A stretch of 52,054 bases of DNA. Origin: Candidatus Limnocylindrales bacterium (lineage in GTDB: Bacteria > Chloroflexota > Limnocylindria > Limnocylindrales > CSP1-4). The position numbers and the translations under genes were made by a program. Shown in pieces: positions 27,296 through 36,918 of this stretch. The stretch is from assembly GCA_025450915.1 (NCBI GenBank), contig JANWLH010000128.1, forward strand, positions 1 through 52,054, in the 5' to 3' direction. The notes under the pieces are model-generated. The model made no database searches, was not told the origin of the DNA, and saw nothing but the letters and a program-made list of their open reading frames with translations. Position 1 is the first letter of the stretch; every line of letters starts with the position of its first letter.

Positions 27296-29518
27296 ATGCC
27301 GATCGAGTGGGATGCATCCGCGCGCCAGCTCCACCTGCGCAACGACCAGGTCAGCTACCTGATCCGGGTCCTCGAGGACGGCTCGATCGGCCAGCTCCAT
27401 TTCGGTGCGCCGCTCGCCGACGGTCGGTCGTATCGCCATCTTGGGCGGGCCGGGTTCCAGGGCTTCACGAACCGGCTCGACGACCCGATCGCCCTCGAAT
27501 ACCCGACGGCGGGCGGCGGCGATTTCCGGATGCCGGCCCTGGTCGTGGAGCAGGCCGACGGTTCGAGCAGCCTGCGGCTCGAGTATGCGAGCCACCGGAT
27601 CTTCCCCGGAAAGGCGTCGATCGATGGCCTGCCCTCGACCTACGCCGAGTCGGCCGGCGAGGCGACCAGCGTCGAGATCGAGCTCGTCGATCGGCCCAGC
27701 GGCGTGCAGGTCGCGCTGTCGTACACGATCTTCCGCGACGCGCCGATCGTGGCCCGCCACGTCCGGATCCGGAACGGGGGTTCGGCCCGCCTTCGGGTGA
27801 CGACCGCGATGAGCGCCTCGCTCGACCTGCCCGATGACGCGTGGACGCTCGTCCAGCTGAGCGGTGCGTGGGCGCGTGAGCGGCATGTCACCGACAGGCG
27901 GCTGGCTCCCGGCCGCCAGTCGACGGCCAGCCTGCGCGGCGCCAGCGGCCACGAGCACGATCCATCGCTGATCCTGCGCCGCCCGACCACGACCGAGACA
28001 AGCGGCGAAGCGTACGGCCTCAGCCTCGTGTATTCGGGCAACTTCCTGGCCGAAGCGGAGGTCGGGCTGTATGGCACGACCCGTGCCCGGCTCGGGATCA
28101 ACCCGGAAGGGTTTGCCTGGACGCTCGAACCGGGCGCGGATTTCAACACGCCCGAGGCCGTCCTCGCCTGGTCGAACGACGGCCTCGACGGCCTGAGCGC
28201 CGCCTACCACGGGCTCTATCGCGAGCGGCTCGCCCGGGGCTCCTGGCGCGACAGGCCCCGGCCCGTCCTCATCAACAACTGGGAAGGGACGTACTTCGCC
28301 TTCGACGAGCAGAAGCTCGTCGACATCGCGACGGTCGCCCGGGACCTGGGGATCGAGCTCTTCGTCCTCGACGACGGTTGGTTCGGGGCGCGCGACGACG
28401 ACACGTCCTCGCTCGGCGACTGGGTTGTCGACCGGCGCAAGCTGCCCAATGGGATCGACGGCCTGGGCCGCCGGATCGAGGATCTCGGGATGCGCTTCGG
28501 GCTGTGGATCGAGCCCGAGATGGTCAGCGAGAAGAGCCAGCTCTTCGCCGCGCATCCCGACTGGGCGATCGGCGTGGCCGGCCGGCCACGGACGGAGAGC
28601 CGCCAGCAGCTCGTGCTCGACCTCTCCCGGCCCGAGATCGTCGACCACCTGTTCACGGTCATCTCGGAGGTCCTGGCGAGCGCGCCGATCTCGTACGTCA
28701 AATGGGACATGAACCGGAACATCACCGAGCCGGCCAGCCTCGCGTTGCCGGCGGAGCGCCAGGGCGAGTTCTTCCATCGCTACATCCTTGGCCTCTACGA
28801 TCTGTACGGCCGGCTGACCGGAGCGTTCCCCGAGATCCTCTTCGAGTCGTGCGCGGGCGGCGGCGGCCGCTTCGATCCGGGCATGCTGGCGTACGCACCG
28901 CAGGCCTGGACGAGCGACGACACCGACGCGATCGAGCGCCTCCGGATCCAGTGGGGCGCCTCGCTGCTCTACCCGACGAGCTCGATGGGTGCCCACGTCT
29001 CCGCTGTCCCCAATCACCAGACCGGCCGCCGGACGCCAATCGCCACCCGGGCGGCGGTCGCCTTCTTCGGGGTCTTCGGCTACGAGCTCGACGCGACGAG
29101 CCTCTCGGGCGCCGAGCGGGCCGAGGTCGCCGACCAGGTGGCCTTCTACAAGGACCACCGCGAGCTCGTCCAGCGCGGCCGTTTCGTGCGCCTGCGCAGC
29201 CCGTTCGAGGGCGATGGCAACGAGACGGCGTGGATGTCGGTGTCCGATGATCGCCGCCAGGCCGTCGTGGGCTTCTACCAGACGCTGACCCGCCCGAACC
29301 CCGGGGTGAACCGCCTGCGCCTGCGCGAGCTCGACCCGTCCGCGCGCTATCGGATCACCCTCTGGCCGGCCCGCGCCGACACCGTCGAGCGCGACAACGC
29401 CCTGGTCCGGGGCGGTGACGAGCTGACCGAGGTGGGGCTGTTCCTCGACGTCGACCGCCACGAAGTCGCGAATCACGGGGACTACTGGGCCCAGCTCTTC
29501 ATCCTTCGGGCCGAGTAG
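27296..29518 (+). CDS. Alpha-galactosidase, GH36 family
   Basis: This 740-residue enzyme removes terminal alpha-1,6-galactose from raffinose-type sugars or galactomannan fragments. It has an N-terminal beta-supersandwich (about 1-300), a TIM barrel starting with [12 protein letters not shown], and a C-terminal sheet domain. The nucleophile is Asp471 in YVKWDMNR, and the acid/base lies in WTSDDTD (Asp541/Asp542). [16 protein letters not shown] is another family hallmark. ATG at 27296 starts 2 nt after the lacZ stop; the frame continues upstream into lacZ but only as shadow. It is cytoplasmic (no signal). The pair suggests use of plant-type galactosides. Confidence 0.93.
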   Translation: MPIEWDASARQLHLRNDQVSYLIRVLEDGSIGQLHFGAPLADGRSYRHLGRAGFQGFTNRLDDPIALEYPTAGGGDFRMPALVVEQADGSSSLRLEYASHRIFPGKASIDGLPSTYAESAGEATSVEIELVDRPSGVQVALSYTIFRDAPIVARHVRIRNGGSARLRVTTAMSASLDLPDDAWTLVQLSGAWARERHVTDRRLAPGRQSTASLRGASGHEHDPSLILRRPTTTETSGEAYGLSLVYSGNFLAEAEVGLYGTTRARLGINPEGFAWTLEPGADFNTPEAVLAWSNDGLDGLSAAYHGLYRERLARGSWRDRPRPVLINNWEGTYFAFDEQKLVDIATVARDLGIELFVLDDGWFGARDDDTSSLGDWVVDRRKLPNGIDGLGRRIEDLGMRFGLWIEPEMVSEKSQLFAAHPDWAIGVAGRPRTESRQQLVLDLSRPEIVDHLFTVISEVLASAPISYVKWDMNRNITEPASLALPAERQGEFFHRYILGLYDLYGRLTGAFPEILFESCAGGGGRFDPGMLAYAPQAWTSDDTDAIERLRIQWGASLLYPTSSMGAHVSAVPNHQTGRRTPIATRAAVAFFGVFGYELDATSLSGAERAEVADQVAFYKDHRELVQRGRFVRLRSPFEGDGNETAWMSVSDDRRQAVVGFYQTLTRPNPGVNRLRLRELDPSARYRITLWPARADTVERDNALVRGGDELTEVGLFLDVDRHEVANHGDYWAQLFILRAE

Positions 29519-29571
29519 GGGCCGGGCCGCAGGGCCCGTGCTACCCTGCCCGGAGCACAGCAGGAGGCCGC

Positions 29572-30768
29572 TTGACCACGATCCTGGACGCCGCCGAATA
29601 CCTCTTCACGTCCGAGTCGGTGACCGAAGGGCATCCCGACAAGATGTGCGACCAGATCAGCGACGCGATCCTCGACGCGATCATTCGCGCGGATCCCAAC
29701 GCCCGGGTCGCCTGCGAGACGGCGACCACCACGGGCCTCGTCGCGGTCCTCGGCGAGATCAGCACGACGACCTACGCCGACTTCCAGCAGATCGTCCGGG
29801 AGACGGTTCGCGAGATCGGCTACACCCGCGCCGAGTACGGCTTCGACTACCAGACCTGCGGCGTCCTGGTCAGCGTCAAGGAGCAGTCGCCGGACATCGC
29901 GATGGGCGTGGACGGACACGAGCTCGGGGCCGGCGACCAGGGGATGATGTTCGGCTTCGCCTGCCGCGAGACGCCCGAGCTGATGCCCCTGCCGATCGCG
30001 CTCGCCCACCGGATGGCCCGGCGGCTTGCCGAGATGCGCAAGACCGGCCAGCTCCCGTACCTGCGCCCGGACGGCAAGACCCAGGTCACCCTCGAGTACG
30101 AGCACGGCGTGCCGCGCCGGGTGAAGACCGTCGTGGTGAGCACCCAGCACGATCCGGACGTGACCGTCGAGCAGATCGGCGACGACATCGCCGAGGCGGT
30201 GATCCTGCCGAGCCTGCCCCGCGAGCTGCGGGCGAGCGACCCGGTCATGCACATCAACCCGACGGGGCGCTTCGTCACCGGTGGCCCGATGGGCGATGCC
30301 GGGCTGACCGGCCGCAAGATCATCGTCGACACGTATGGCGGGATGGCCCGCCACGGCGGCGGCGCGTTCAGCGGCAAGGATCCGACGAAGGTCGACCGGT
30401 CGGCCGCCTATGCCGCCCGCTGGGTCGCGAAGAACGTCGTGGCCGCCGGGCTCGCCGACCGCTTCGAGATCGAAGTCGCCTACGGGATCGGCATCGCCCG
30501 GCCGGTGAGCGTCTCGGTCGAATCGTTCGGGACGGGCAAGATCCCGGACGAGCGGATCCAGCACCTGATCGCCGAGCACTTCGACCTCCGGCCGGCGGCG
30601 ATCATCGAGGCGCTCGACCTGCGCCGGCCGATCTACCGCCAGACGGCCGCGTACGGCCACTTCGGGCGGCCCGACCTCGACCTGCCCTGGGAGCGGACGG
30701 ATCGTGCCGCGCTCCTGGCCGATGCCGCGGGACGCGCCCTGCCGGAGCCCGTCGCCGAGGCAATCTGA
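29572..30768 (+). CDS. metK: S-adenosylmethionine synthetase
   Basis: MetK makes SAM from methionine and ATP. The 398-residue protein has [17 protein letters not shown] at the N-terminus, [13 protein letters not shown] (the ATP-binding hexapeptide GAGDQG), and the [20 protein letters not shown]-loop-like motif. TTG at 29572 is preceded by AGGAGG with good spacing. It sits 53 nt behind the alpha-galactosidase and ahead of the GDP-mannose genes. With ahcY and mtnA elsewhere in the window, three SAM-cycle genes are within 12 kb. The leader is too short for a SAM riboswitch. Confidence 0.96.
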   Translation: MTTILDAAEYLFTSESVTEGHPDKMCDQISDAILDAIIRADPNARVACETATTTGLVAVLGEISTTTYADFQQIVRETVREIGYTRAEYGFDYQTCGVLVSVKEQSPDIAMGVDGHELGAGDQGMMFGFACRETPELMPLPIALAHRMARRLAEMRKTGQLPYLRPDGKTQVTLEYEHGVPRRVKTVVVSTQHDPDVTVEQIGDDIAEAVILPSLPRELRASDPVMHINPTGRFVTGGPMGDAGLTGRKIIVDTYGGMARHGGGAFSGKDPTKVDRSAAYAARWVAKNVVAAGLADRFEIEVAYGIGIARPVSVSVESFGTGKIPDERIQHLIAEHFDLRPAAIIEALDLRRPIYRQTAAYGHFGRPDLDLPWERTDRAALLADAAGRALPEPVAEAI

Positions 30769-31840
30769 CCTGTACGCCGTCATCCTGGCCGGCGGCGGAG
30801 GCACCCGCCTGTGGCCGCTGTCGTCACCCGAGCGCCCCAAGCCGTTCCTGCCCCTTCTTGGCGAGCGGACGCTGCTGCAACTGACGGCGGATCGGCTCGA
30901 AGGTCTCGTCGATCCAGACTCGGTCTTCGTCGTGACGGATCAGCGCTACGCGAGGCTCGTCGGTGAGCAGTTGCCGGACGCAACGGTCCTTGCCGAACCA
31001 ATCGGCCGGAACACGGCTCCGGCAATCGCGCTGGCGACCGTCGCGATCGATCGCGCCGACGACGAGGTGATGCTGGTGCTGCCGGCCGATCAGACCGTTG
31101 AGCGGGCAGAAGCCTTCGCGGAGGTGCTCCGCGACGCCGAGCGCGACCTTGCCCGTGGCGCCTTTGGCCTGGCCGCACCGCTCGTGACCCTGGGAGTCCA
31201 GCCGACGCGACCCGCGACCGAGTTCGGCTACCTGATCCCGGACCTCGATCAGCACCAGGCGGGCCGGATCGATGCCTATCGGCTGAAGTCGTTCCAGGAG
31301 AAGCCGAGCATTGATCGCGCGACGGAGCTGCTGGTCCAGCCCGGCGTCGCCTGGAATGCCGGGATGTTCATGTGGCAGCGCCGCGCGATCCGGGCCGCCC
31401 TCCAGGCGTTCGCCTCCCGGTTGCTCGATCCGATCGAGCTCGCTTTCGGCTCCGGCGCGCTCGTGGAGATCTACTCGTCGATCGAGTCGATCTCGATCGA
31501 CTACGCCGTGATGGAGCCTGGGGCGGCTGCCGGCCAGGTGGTGATGGGCTCCATGGATGTCGGCTGGAACGACCTCGGGAGCTGGACGTCACTCCTCGGC
31601 GAGCTGGGGATGCCCAGCATCGAGGCGACGATCGCGCCGGCCGGCGAGCCGTTCGAGGCCGGCGCGGGTGACCTCGCGATCTGGCGGTCGCCCTCCGGTC
31701 GGCTGGCCTCCGCGAGCGGCGTGGACGCTACGATGGTCGAGACGACCGGGCCGGTCGCGATCCTGAGTGGAGCCCACCAGCTCACGGCCCGGATCGACGC
31801 CCTGCTCGCCCGTTGCTCAATCCCGGAGGCTCCTCAGTGA
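30722..31840 (+). CDS. Mannose-1-phosphate guanylyltransferase
   Basis: This nucleotidyltransferase forms GDP-mannose from mannose-1-phosphate and GTP. The signature [17 protein letters not shown] and the PKPFLPL segment mark the active site. [33 protein letters not shown] and [11 protein letters not shown] complete the ManC pattern. The start is uncertain. ATG 30722 overlaps metK by 47 nt, and residues before LYAVILAGG do not look conserved. A CTG at 30770, just after the metK stop, sits where homologues have Met. The product is about 356-372 residues, without the fused isomerase domain, which is instead supplied by the cupin gene downstream. Confidence 0.87.
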   Translation: MPRDAPCRSPSPRQSDLYAVILAGGGGTRLWPLSSPERPKPFLPLLGERTLLQLTADRLEGLVDPDSVFVVTDQRYARLVGEQLPDATVLAEPIGRNTAPAIALATVAIDRADDEVMLVLPADQTVERAEAFAEVLRDAERDLARGAFGLAAPLVTLGVQPTRPATEFGYLIPDLDQHQAGRIDAYRLKSFQEKPSIDRATELLVQPGVAWNAGMFMWQRRAIRAALQAFASRLLDPIELAFGSGALVEIYSSIESISIDYAVMEPGAAAGQVVMGSMDVGWNDLGSWTSLLGELGMPSIEATIAPAGEPFEAGAGDLAIWRSPSGRLASASGVDATMVETTGPVAILSGAHQLTARIDALLARCSIPEAPQ

Positions 31841-33318
31841 CCACGATCAGCCAGGTCCCCCAGCCCACGAAGATCGTCTTCGGCACCGACGGCTGGCGGT
31901 CGAAGGTTGCCGACGACTACACCTTCGAGAACGTCCGGCGCTGCGCCGACGGCGTCGCGAAGTACGTCGTCGGCCGGGGCGAGCAGGCCAAGGGCGTCGT
32001 GATCGCGTATGACCGGCGCTTCGCGTCCGAGCACTTCGCCGCGGCCGCGGCCGAGGTGCTGATGGCCCAGGACATTCCCGTCGCGTTCGCCCGGCATGCC
32101 GTGCCCACCCAGATGTCGTCATATGAAGTCGTCGAGCGCGGCAGCGCGGCCGGAATCGTCATCACCGCCAGCCACAACCCGTGGACCGACAACGGCTTCA
32201 AGGTCAAGGCACCGACCGGCTCGGCGGCCGGGCCCGAGATCCTGGCCGTCCTCGAGGCGACGATCGCCACGAACGGTGGAACGGCCATCCCACGCCGGCC
32301 GTTCGCCGACGCCGAGGCGGCCGGCCTCGTCGACTGGTACGACCCCTACCCGGGCTACGAGCAGTACGTCCGGCGGACGGTCGATCTCGACGCGCTCAAG
32401 GCAGCCGACGTGAGCGTCCTCGTCGACCCGATGTACGGCGCCGGTGCCGACTGGCTGCCGCGCCTCCTGGCCGGCGGCAAGATCCGGATTCGCGAGATCC
32501 ACAGTGAGCGGAACCCGTACTTCGGCGGGATCAACCCCGAGCCGATCCGGCCGAACGTCGATGAGGCGCTGGGGATCCTGGCCGGCGGTGGCTACGACAT
32601 GGGCCTGCTCCTCGACGGCGACGCCGACCGGGCCGGGGCCGCCGACGAGCAGGGCAACTTCATCCATCAGCTCGAGGTCACGGGGCTGCTGATGTACTAC
32701 CTCGCGGAGCATCGCGGCTGGCGCGACCCGATCGTCGAGAGTGTCAACAACACGTCGATGGCCCGGACCCTGGGCAAGCATTACGGCATCCCGGTCTACG
32801 AGACCTCGGTGGGCTTCAAGTTCATCGGCCCGAAGATGATCGAGACGGGGGCGATGATGGGCGCCGAGGAATCCGGCGGCTACGGCTTCGGGATGCACCT
32901 GCCCGAGCGCGACGGCGTCTACGCCGACCTGCTCCTGCTCGACCTGTTCCTGCGCGAGAAGGCCGCTGGCCGCTGGCCGGTCTCGAAGGCCCTGGCGGCG
33001 TTCCACGAGCTGGCCGGGCCGTCGTTCTATCGGCGGATCGACGTCCATGTCGAGGCCGGCCTGTACCCCGCGGTGAAGGAACGGCTGATGGTCGAGCTCA
33101 AGGCCCACGCGCCGGCGACCCTGGCCGGTGCGCCGGTCATCCGGACCGACGCGCTCACGACGAACGACGGCTTCAAGTTCTTCACCGCCGACGGGTCGTG
33201 GATGCTGATCCGGTTCAGCGGTACCGAGCCGCTCGTGCGGGTCTACACGGAGGCGGTCACCGGCGAGATCCGCGACGAGATGGTCAAGGCCGGCGAGGCC
33301 CTGGTCCGTGCCGCCTGA
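31837..33318 (+). CDS. Phosphomannomutase/phosphoglucomutase (alpha-D-phosphohexomutase)
   Basis: This 493-residue enzyme interconverts hexose 6- and 1-phosphates. The phosphoserine loop VITASHNPWTDNG holds Ser112. The metal loop LLDGDADRAG holds Asp260, Asp262 and Asp264. The sugar loop is EESGGYGFG and the phosphate-binding loop is RFSGTEPLVRV. GTG at 31837 overlaps the previous stop (GTGA) and is preceded by GGAGGC. An alternative TTG at 31813 is less likely. It lies between the guanylyltransferase and a phosphomannose-isomerase-like cupin, so phosphomannomutase is the likely main activity, although the sequence alone does not exclude phosphoglucomutase. Confidence 0.9.
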   Translation: MTTISQVPQPTKIVFGTDGWRSKVADDYTFENVRRCADGVAKYVVGRGEQAKGVVIAYDRRFASEHFAAAAAEVLMAQDIPVAFARHAVPTQMSSYEVVERGSAAGIVITASHNPWTDNGFKVKAPTGSAAGPEILAVLEATIATNGGTAIPRRPFADAEAAGLVDWYDPYPGYEQYVRRTVDLDALKAADVSVLVDPMYGAGADWLPRLLAGGKIRIREIHSERNPYFGGINPEPIRPNVDEALGILAGGGYDMGLLLDGDADRAGAADEQGNFIHQLEVTGLLMYYLAEHRGWRDPIVESVNNTSMARTLGKHYGIPVYETSVGFKFIGPKMIETGAMMGAEESGGYGFGMHLPERDGVYADLLLLDLFLREKAAGRWPVSKALAAFHELAGPSFYRRIDVHVEAGLYPAVKERLMVELKAHAPATLAGAPVIRTDALTTNDGFKFFTADGSWMLIRFSGTEPLVRVYTEAVTGEIRDEMVKAGEALVRAA

Positions 33319-33679
33319 GGCCGAGCGGCGGGTCCCCAAGCCCTGGGGCCACGAGCTGATCTGGACCCAGACCGATCGCTACGTCGGCAAGCTGATCGTC
33401 ATCGAGGCCGGCAAGCGGCTCTCGCTCCAGAAGCACCTGCGCAAGGATGAGTCGATCCTCGTCGTTTCGGGCCGGTTGAATCTCAGCCTCGAGGACCAGG
33501 ACGGGAAGATCGAGCAGATCGAGATGGGGCCCGGCGATCACCACCGAATCCCGGTAGGCCGGATCCACCGGTTCGCCGCGATCGAGCGCACCGAGCTCGT
33601 CGAGGTGTCGACACCGGAGCTCGACGACGTGATCCGGATCGAGGACGACTTCGGGCGCCAGGGCACGAGCAACCCGTAG
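33308..33679 (+). CDS. Cupin, mannose-6-phosphate isomerase type II-like
   Basis: This 123-residue single-domain cupin matches the C-terminal isomerase part of bifunctional ManC/AlgA proteins. The N-terminus KPWGHELIW is typical. The cupin motif 1 region is LSLQKHLRKDESILVVSGRL with a metal-type His/Glu pattern, and motif 2 is GDHHRIPVGRIHRF. GTG at 33308 overlaps the mutase stop by 11 nt. Together with the guanylyltransferase and the mutase it would complete a path from fructose-6-phosphate to GDP-mannose. Confidence 0.8.
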   Translation: MPPEAERRVPKPWGHELIWTQTDRYVGKLIVIEAGKRLSLQKHLRKDESILVVSGRLNLSLEDQDGKIEQIEMGPGDHHRIPVGRIHRFAAIERTELVEVSTPELDDVIRIEDDFGRQGTSNP

Positions 33680-33816
33680 ACCGGCAACTCGCAGACCAGC
33701 CACCACTGGACGGGCGGGAGTATCGTTGGGGGAGCGACCGCCATCACCGGTCGATCGTGCAGGATCGGACGGCGGCCTCGTCAACGCCCGGGACAGGGCG
33801 ATGGAGGTCCAGGCGC

Positions 33817-34092
33817 ATGCACAGTTCGCTCATCGGCAAGGTCGAGAAGGCAAATCGCTATGCCCGCGAGCTCGATCGGGTCTCGATCGACCAGCTTTCA
33901 CTGACGTTCCGTGGCGACAACGACACCCATCACGTCACCCTGAGCTCCGGTAAGTGGCGCTGCACCTGCCACTATTTCGAGAGCTGGGGCAGCTGCGTGC
34001 ATCTCCTCACGATCCACAAGATGCTGGGGGTGATGGTCCCGGCGGAACCGGACTTCCTCGTGTCCCATGAACCCCAGGCCGTCACGGCCTGA
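33817..34092 (+). CDS. SWIM zinc-finger mini-protein
   Basis: This is a 91-residue protein with a single SWIM-type zinc finger: CxC in WRCTCHYF, then CVH about 9 residues later (SCVHLLTIH). SWIM fingers bind DNA or proteins and usually sit in larger proteins such as SWI2 helicases or transposase-like proteins; here the finger stands alone. ATG at 33817 follows GGAGGT by 8 nt. A longer frame from 33757 lacks a ribosome site. A -10-like TATCGT is at 33721-33726. The gene converges with the lipoprotein gene 10 nt away. Confidence 0.8.
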   Translation: MHSSLIGKVEKANRYARELDRVSIDQLSLTFRGDNDTHHVTLSSGKWRCTCHYFESWGSCVHLLTIHKMLGVMVPAEPDFLVSHEPQAVTA

Positions 34093-34102
34093 GTCGCGGC
34101 GG

Positions 34103-35089
34103 TCAGCGGACCGCCAACCAGCTCACGACCGCCCGGTTCGCCCCACGCGGGAGCTCGAACCGGGCGATCTCATGCCAGGGACGATCGAGCGCGACGATCC
34201 GGATCGCTGCCGCATCGCCGTTCGCATCGGCCAGCACGATGGCCAGCTCCTGACCGTCGGGTGACGGCACGGCCACCAGGGCCGCTCCCTCCGTCGAACC
34301 GCCGGGCAGCGCAGGCGGCGCCACTCCGGCCAGCCAGGCCGCAACTCGTCCGGCGTGCGCGATTCCGCCGGCATCGATCGTCGCCACGACGCCGGCCGCC
34401 GTCCCGATCGAGCGCGGCGGCGGCACATCGAGCGTCGTGATCCGCCCGGTCTGCGGATCGACGAGCAGGGTCTCGGGCCGATCCGCGCGATCACGGCCGA
34501 CGACCGCGAGCCGGCCGTCGGGCAGCCACGCGGGCGCACCCTCGGCCGGCCGCGCCAGGGTGATCGACCGAGTCTCGCCGCCGTCCCAGGCTGCCACAGT
34601 CACGCGCCCGGGACCACCCGAACCTGGGTTGCCCTCGACGAAGGCCAGCCGCCGCTGGCCGGGGATGCCGGCGGCCGCCGACGCCGGTTCGAGGGTCGCG
34701 AACGCGCGCAACGGTTGGGAGCCGGCGAGAGTGCCGGGTGGCGGCGCAAGGTCGGTCAGGCTGCCGACCAGGAGCCGTCCGTCGAGGGTCGTCACGACGA
34801 AGCTCGAGCCATCGCCCGACAGCCAGGCCGCGTCGGGCGGCAGTGTCACGCGGTCGATGGGTCCGAGGCCTCCGCCCCTGACGTCCGCCGCGACGAGCGC
34901 CATGGCCCCGACCGTCCCGACCAGGGCCACCAGCCGCGGTGCGCCGGCAGCGGGCGCGCTCGCGACCGGACTCGCATCCGGACTCGGTCGGGCCATTGGG
35001 CGGGATGAGGTCGGGACGGCCGCGCACGCGGCCACGCAGGTGCCGACGAGCGCAACCGCCCCGATGATCGACACAAGTCGACGGATCAC
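34103..35089 (-). CDS. Lipoprotein with beta-propeller-like repeats
   Basis: This 328-residue protein has a lipoprotein signal with the lipobox VAAC at about residues 19-22 (VGTCVAACAA), a Pro/Ser-rich linker, and then a mostly beta domain. Repeated blade-like phrases occur: WLSGDGSSFVVTTLDGRLL, PAWLPDGRLAVVGRD and VAVPSPDGQELAIVLAD. These are typical of WD40/TolB-like propellers. It is the last gene of a three-gene minus-strand operon. Its ATG overlaps the upstream stop (ATGA). It probably binds a partner on the cell surface; no enzymatic motif is visible. Confidence 0.7.
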   Translation of the reverse strand: MIRRLVSIIGAVALVGTCVAACAAVPTSSRPMARPSPDASPVASAPAAGAPRLVALVGTVGAMALVAADVRGGGLGPIDRVTLPPDAAWLSGDGSSFVVTTLDGRLLVGSLTDLAPPPGTLAGSQPLRAFATLEPASAAAGIPGQRRLAFVEGNPGSGGPGRVTVAAWDGGETRSITLARPAEGAPAWLPDGRLAVVGRDRADRPETLLVDPQTGRITTLDVPPPRSIGTAAGVVATIDAGGIAHAGRVAAWLAGVAPPALPGGSTEGAALVAVPSPDGQELAIVLADANGDAAAIRIVALDRPWHEIARFELPRGANRAVVSWLAVR

Positions 35090-35961
35090 TCGAGGACGTC
35101 ACCGCCGAGGGGCAGCCCGGTGCCGGCATCGAACGCCAGCTCGAGCCCGGCCAGCTGTCCGGCGAGCGCCCCGCTCGTCGTGACCCGCACGACCCAGGCC
35201 AGGCGGAGGGTGCCTGCCGGTCCGGCCGGGAGCGGATCGCCGAACGTGTCGTTCGGGGCAACCCAGGCCTTGGCCACCGACGCGACCGTCGCCTCGCCCT
35301 GGACTTCGCCCGTGAACCAGGCCGCCAGCCGCGCGTCGGCGAGGAGCCGAACGCGAGCCTCGTCGATCGTGCTTGCCGGAGCCGGGGCCAGTGGGTGCTC
35401 CGTTCGGACGATCGCGTGAAACGCCCCGTCCCCCGCGACCTGGACCGTGACACCGTCGCCGGGCGCCGGGACCGAACCGATCAGGCGGGGCCAGCGAACC
35501 AGCCAGCCACCGGCTGCCCGGGCCGTGACGGCCGGAGAGCCGGTGACGGCCACGCCGAGGTGGCTCGCGATCGTCGCCGCTCCGGCCGCGGCCGCACCCT
35601 GCGTGACGGGCGTGCCGGTCGGCAGCGCGTAACCGAGGCGGACCGACGACACGAGGTTGCCCGACAGGTCGAAGCGGGTGATGGCCGTGGGCATGCCGCC
35701 CAGATCGAGATCCGTGACCTCGTCGAGCGACTCGCCGGTCGCGGTGTCGGTGACCCGGGCGACGCTCCGGCCGGCCGGGACCGGCAGGCCGAGCCGCTCG
35801 TCGACGACGGTGGCCAGGGCTGTCGTCGTGGCCGCGGCAACTGCCGTCAGGTCCATCCGGCCTGCGTTGGGCCACCGGGTCTCCCCGATGAGCATCGACC
35901 CACCTCCGACGACGAGCAGACTGACGATGGCGATCGGCCAGGCACGACGCCGCGCGCTCAC
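35086..35961 (-). CDS. Single-pass membrane protein with extracytoplasmic domain, unknown function
   Basis: The GTG at 35961 overlaps the upstream protease stop (GTGA) and gives 291 residues. A short basic N-terminus (SARRRAWP) leads into one hydrophobic helix (about residues 8-24, AIVSLLVVGGGSMLIG). The rest is an extracytoplasmic alpha/beta domain with no cysteines and no recognised motif. The C-terminal LELAFDAGTGLPLGGDVLE and the DARLAAWFTGEV segment slightly resemble PepSY-type repeats, a weak impression. Its fixed place between a clan-CD protease candidate and a propeller lipoprotein suggests a partner, inhibitor or substrate role. Confidence 0.6.
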   Translation of the reverse strand: MSARRRAWPIAIVSLLVVGGGSMLIGETRWPNAGRMDLTAVAAATTTALATVVDERLGLPVPAGRSVARVTDTATGESLDEVTDLDLGGMPTAITRFDLSGNLVSSVRLGYALPTGTPVTQGAAAAGAATIASHLGVAVTGSPAVTARAAGGWLVRWPRLIGSVPAPGDGVTVQVAGDGAFHAIVRTEHPLAPAPASTIDEARVRLLADARLAAWFTGEVQGEATVASVAKAWVAPNDTFGDPLPAGPAGTLRLAWVVRVTTSGALAGQLAGLELAFDAGTGLPLGGDVLE

Positions 35962-36722
35962 TGGTTGCCTCCTGCGACGAGGCAGCGCTGGCAGCCGGTG
36001 GCCGCGCCGGCCCGGCCGGACCACGTGTACGTTCCCCACCAGTCGGCATCGAGGGGATGGGTGAAGTTCTGGTCGGCACCGAGATCGAACGCCGCGCCGA
36101 CGCTCAAGCCGCGCTCCAGGGCCGACCAGAAGGCCTTCTCGAACGTCTGCTCGTCGTTGTCGTAGGCGATCCCGGCATAGCCCAGGTAGAAGTGGCTGCC
36201 GCCGGTCTGGGATTTCGTCCGCGAGATCCCGAAGGCCCCCGGGAGCGTCGTTGCCGGATCGGCGTTGTGACAGGTGGAGACCACCACCAGGTTCGTGAAC
36301 CGGCCGGCCCGGGCCGCGGCGATCTCCGAGGAGAAGATGACGGCCTGGTTGCAGTCGCCCGAGTCCTCGCGGAAGCCGTTGTAGCGTCGCTGGGCCGCGG
36401 CATTCCAGTACTCGTCACCGTGCGAGTGGACGTAGAAGCCGTAGTCGTTGACGGTCCGGGCGAGAACCGCGGCACGGTTGAAGCCCGTGCCCGAGAAGCT
36501 CGAGACGGCATAGCCGAGCGAGCGCAGCCCGGTCACGGCCAGCGACAGCATCTGGGCCGGATGGCTGTCCGAGAATCCGACGCACGGACCCCGGAAGGCC
36601 GACACGTTCGAGTCCGCGCTGGCCTGGTAGCTGGCGAGCGCCGGCCTGGCCGATGGACCGAGCAGGACAATGACGGCGAGCAATGGCAGGACGGCGCGCG
36701 GCAATCGCACGCGAGCACCCAC
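35958..36722 (-). CDS. Secreted clan-CD (caspase-like) cysteine peptidase candidate
   Basis: GTG at 36722 is preceded by GGAGGAGG (5-nt spacing) and gives 254 residues. A signal peptide runs to about residue 30 (LPLLAVIVLLGPSARPALA). Two motifs fit clan CD: a hydrophobic strand ending in His-Gly (YGFYVHSHGDE, His99/His101-Gly102), and a hydrophobic strand ending in Cys (NLVVVSTCHNA, Cys151). The block-then-HG and block-then-C layout is that of caspases, gingipains and clostripains. The Gly-rich AFGISRTKSQTGGSHFYLGYAG segment follows Cys151. The C-terminus has a CQRC pair. No close family is recognised. Confidence 0.6.
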   Translation of the reverse strand: MGARVRLPRAVLPLLAVIVLLGPSARPALASYQASADSNVSAFRGPCVGFSDSHPAQMLSLAVTGLRSLGYAVSSFSGTGFNRAAVLARTVNDYGFYVHSHGDEYWNAAAQRRYNGFREDSGDCNQAVIFSSEIAAARAGRFTNLVVVSTCHNADPATTLPGAFGISRTKSQTGGSHFYLGYAGIAYDNDEQTFEKAFWSALERGLSVGAAFDLGADQNFTHPLDADWWGTYTWSGRAGAATGCQRCLVAGGNQ

Positions 36723-36906
36723 GAGAACCTCCTCCGGCAGGATCCGCGGCGGACCGTTCGGGCGGGGAATGCGGCGGCGATCTGGGTTGTCGGCGGCACG
36801 ATCGAGCGAGGATTGCAGGCCGGCCTTATCTGCCGGACATCGCCTCGTGGCGTTCGAATTGGGCTCGGGCGGCCCGCGATCGTTGACCGCCGTCACCGCC
36901 GGCGGC

Positions 36907-36912
36907 TAGGCT
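36907..36912 (+). promoter_or_regulatory. Candidate -10 element (TAGGCT), leaderless
   Basis: TAGGCT ends 7 nt before the GTG at 36919, repeating the spacing seen at 2994 and 6124. No -35 can be named. Confidence 0.4.
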
Positions 36913-36918
36913 TGGCGG

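Noticed and set aside
29519-29571. SAM riboswitch before metK
   Set aside because: Only 53 nt are available and no SAM-riboswitch core motif is visible.
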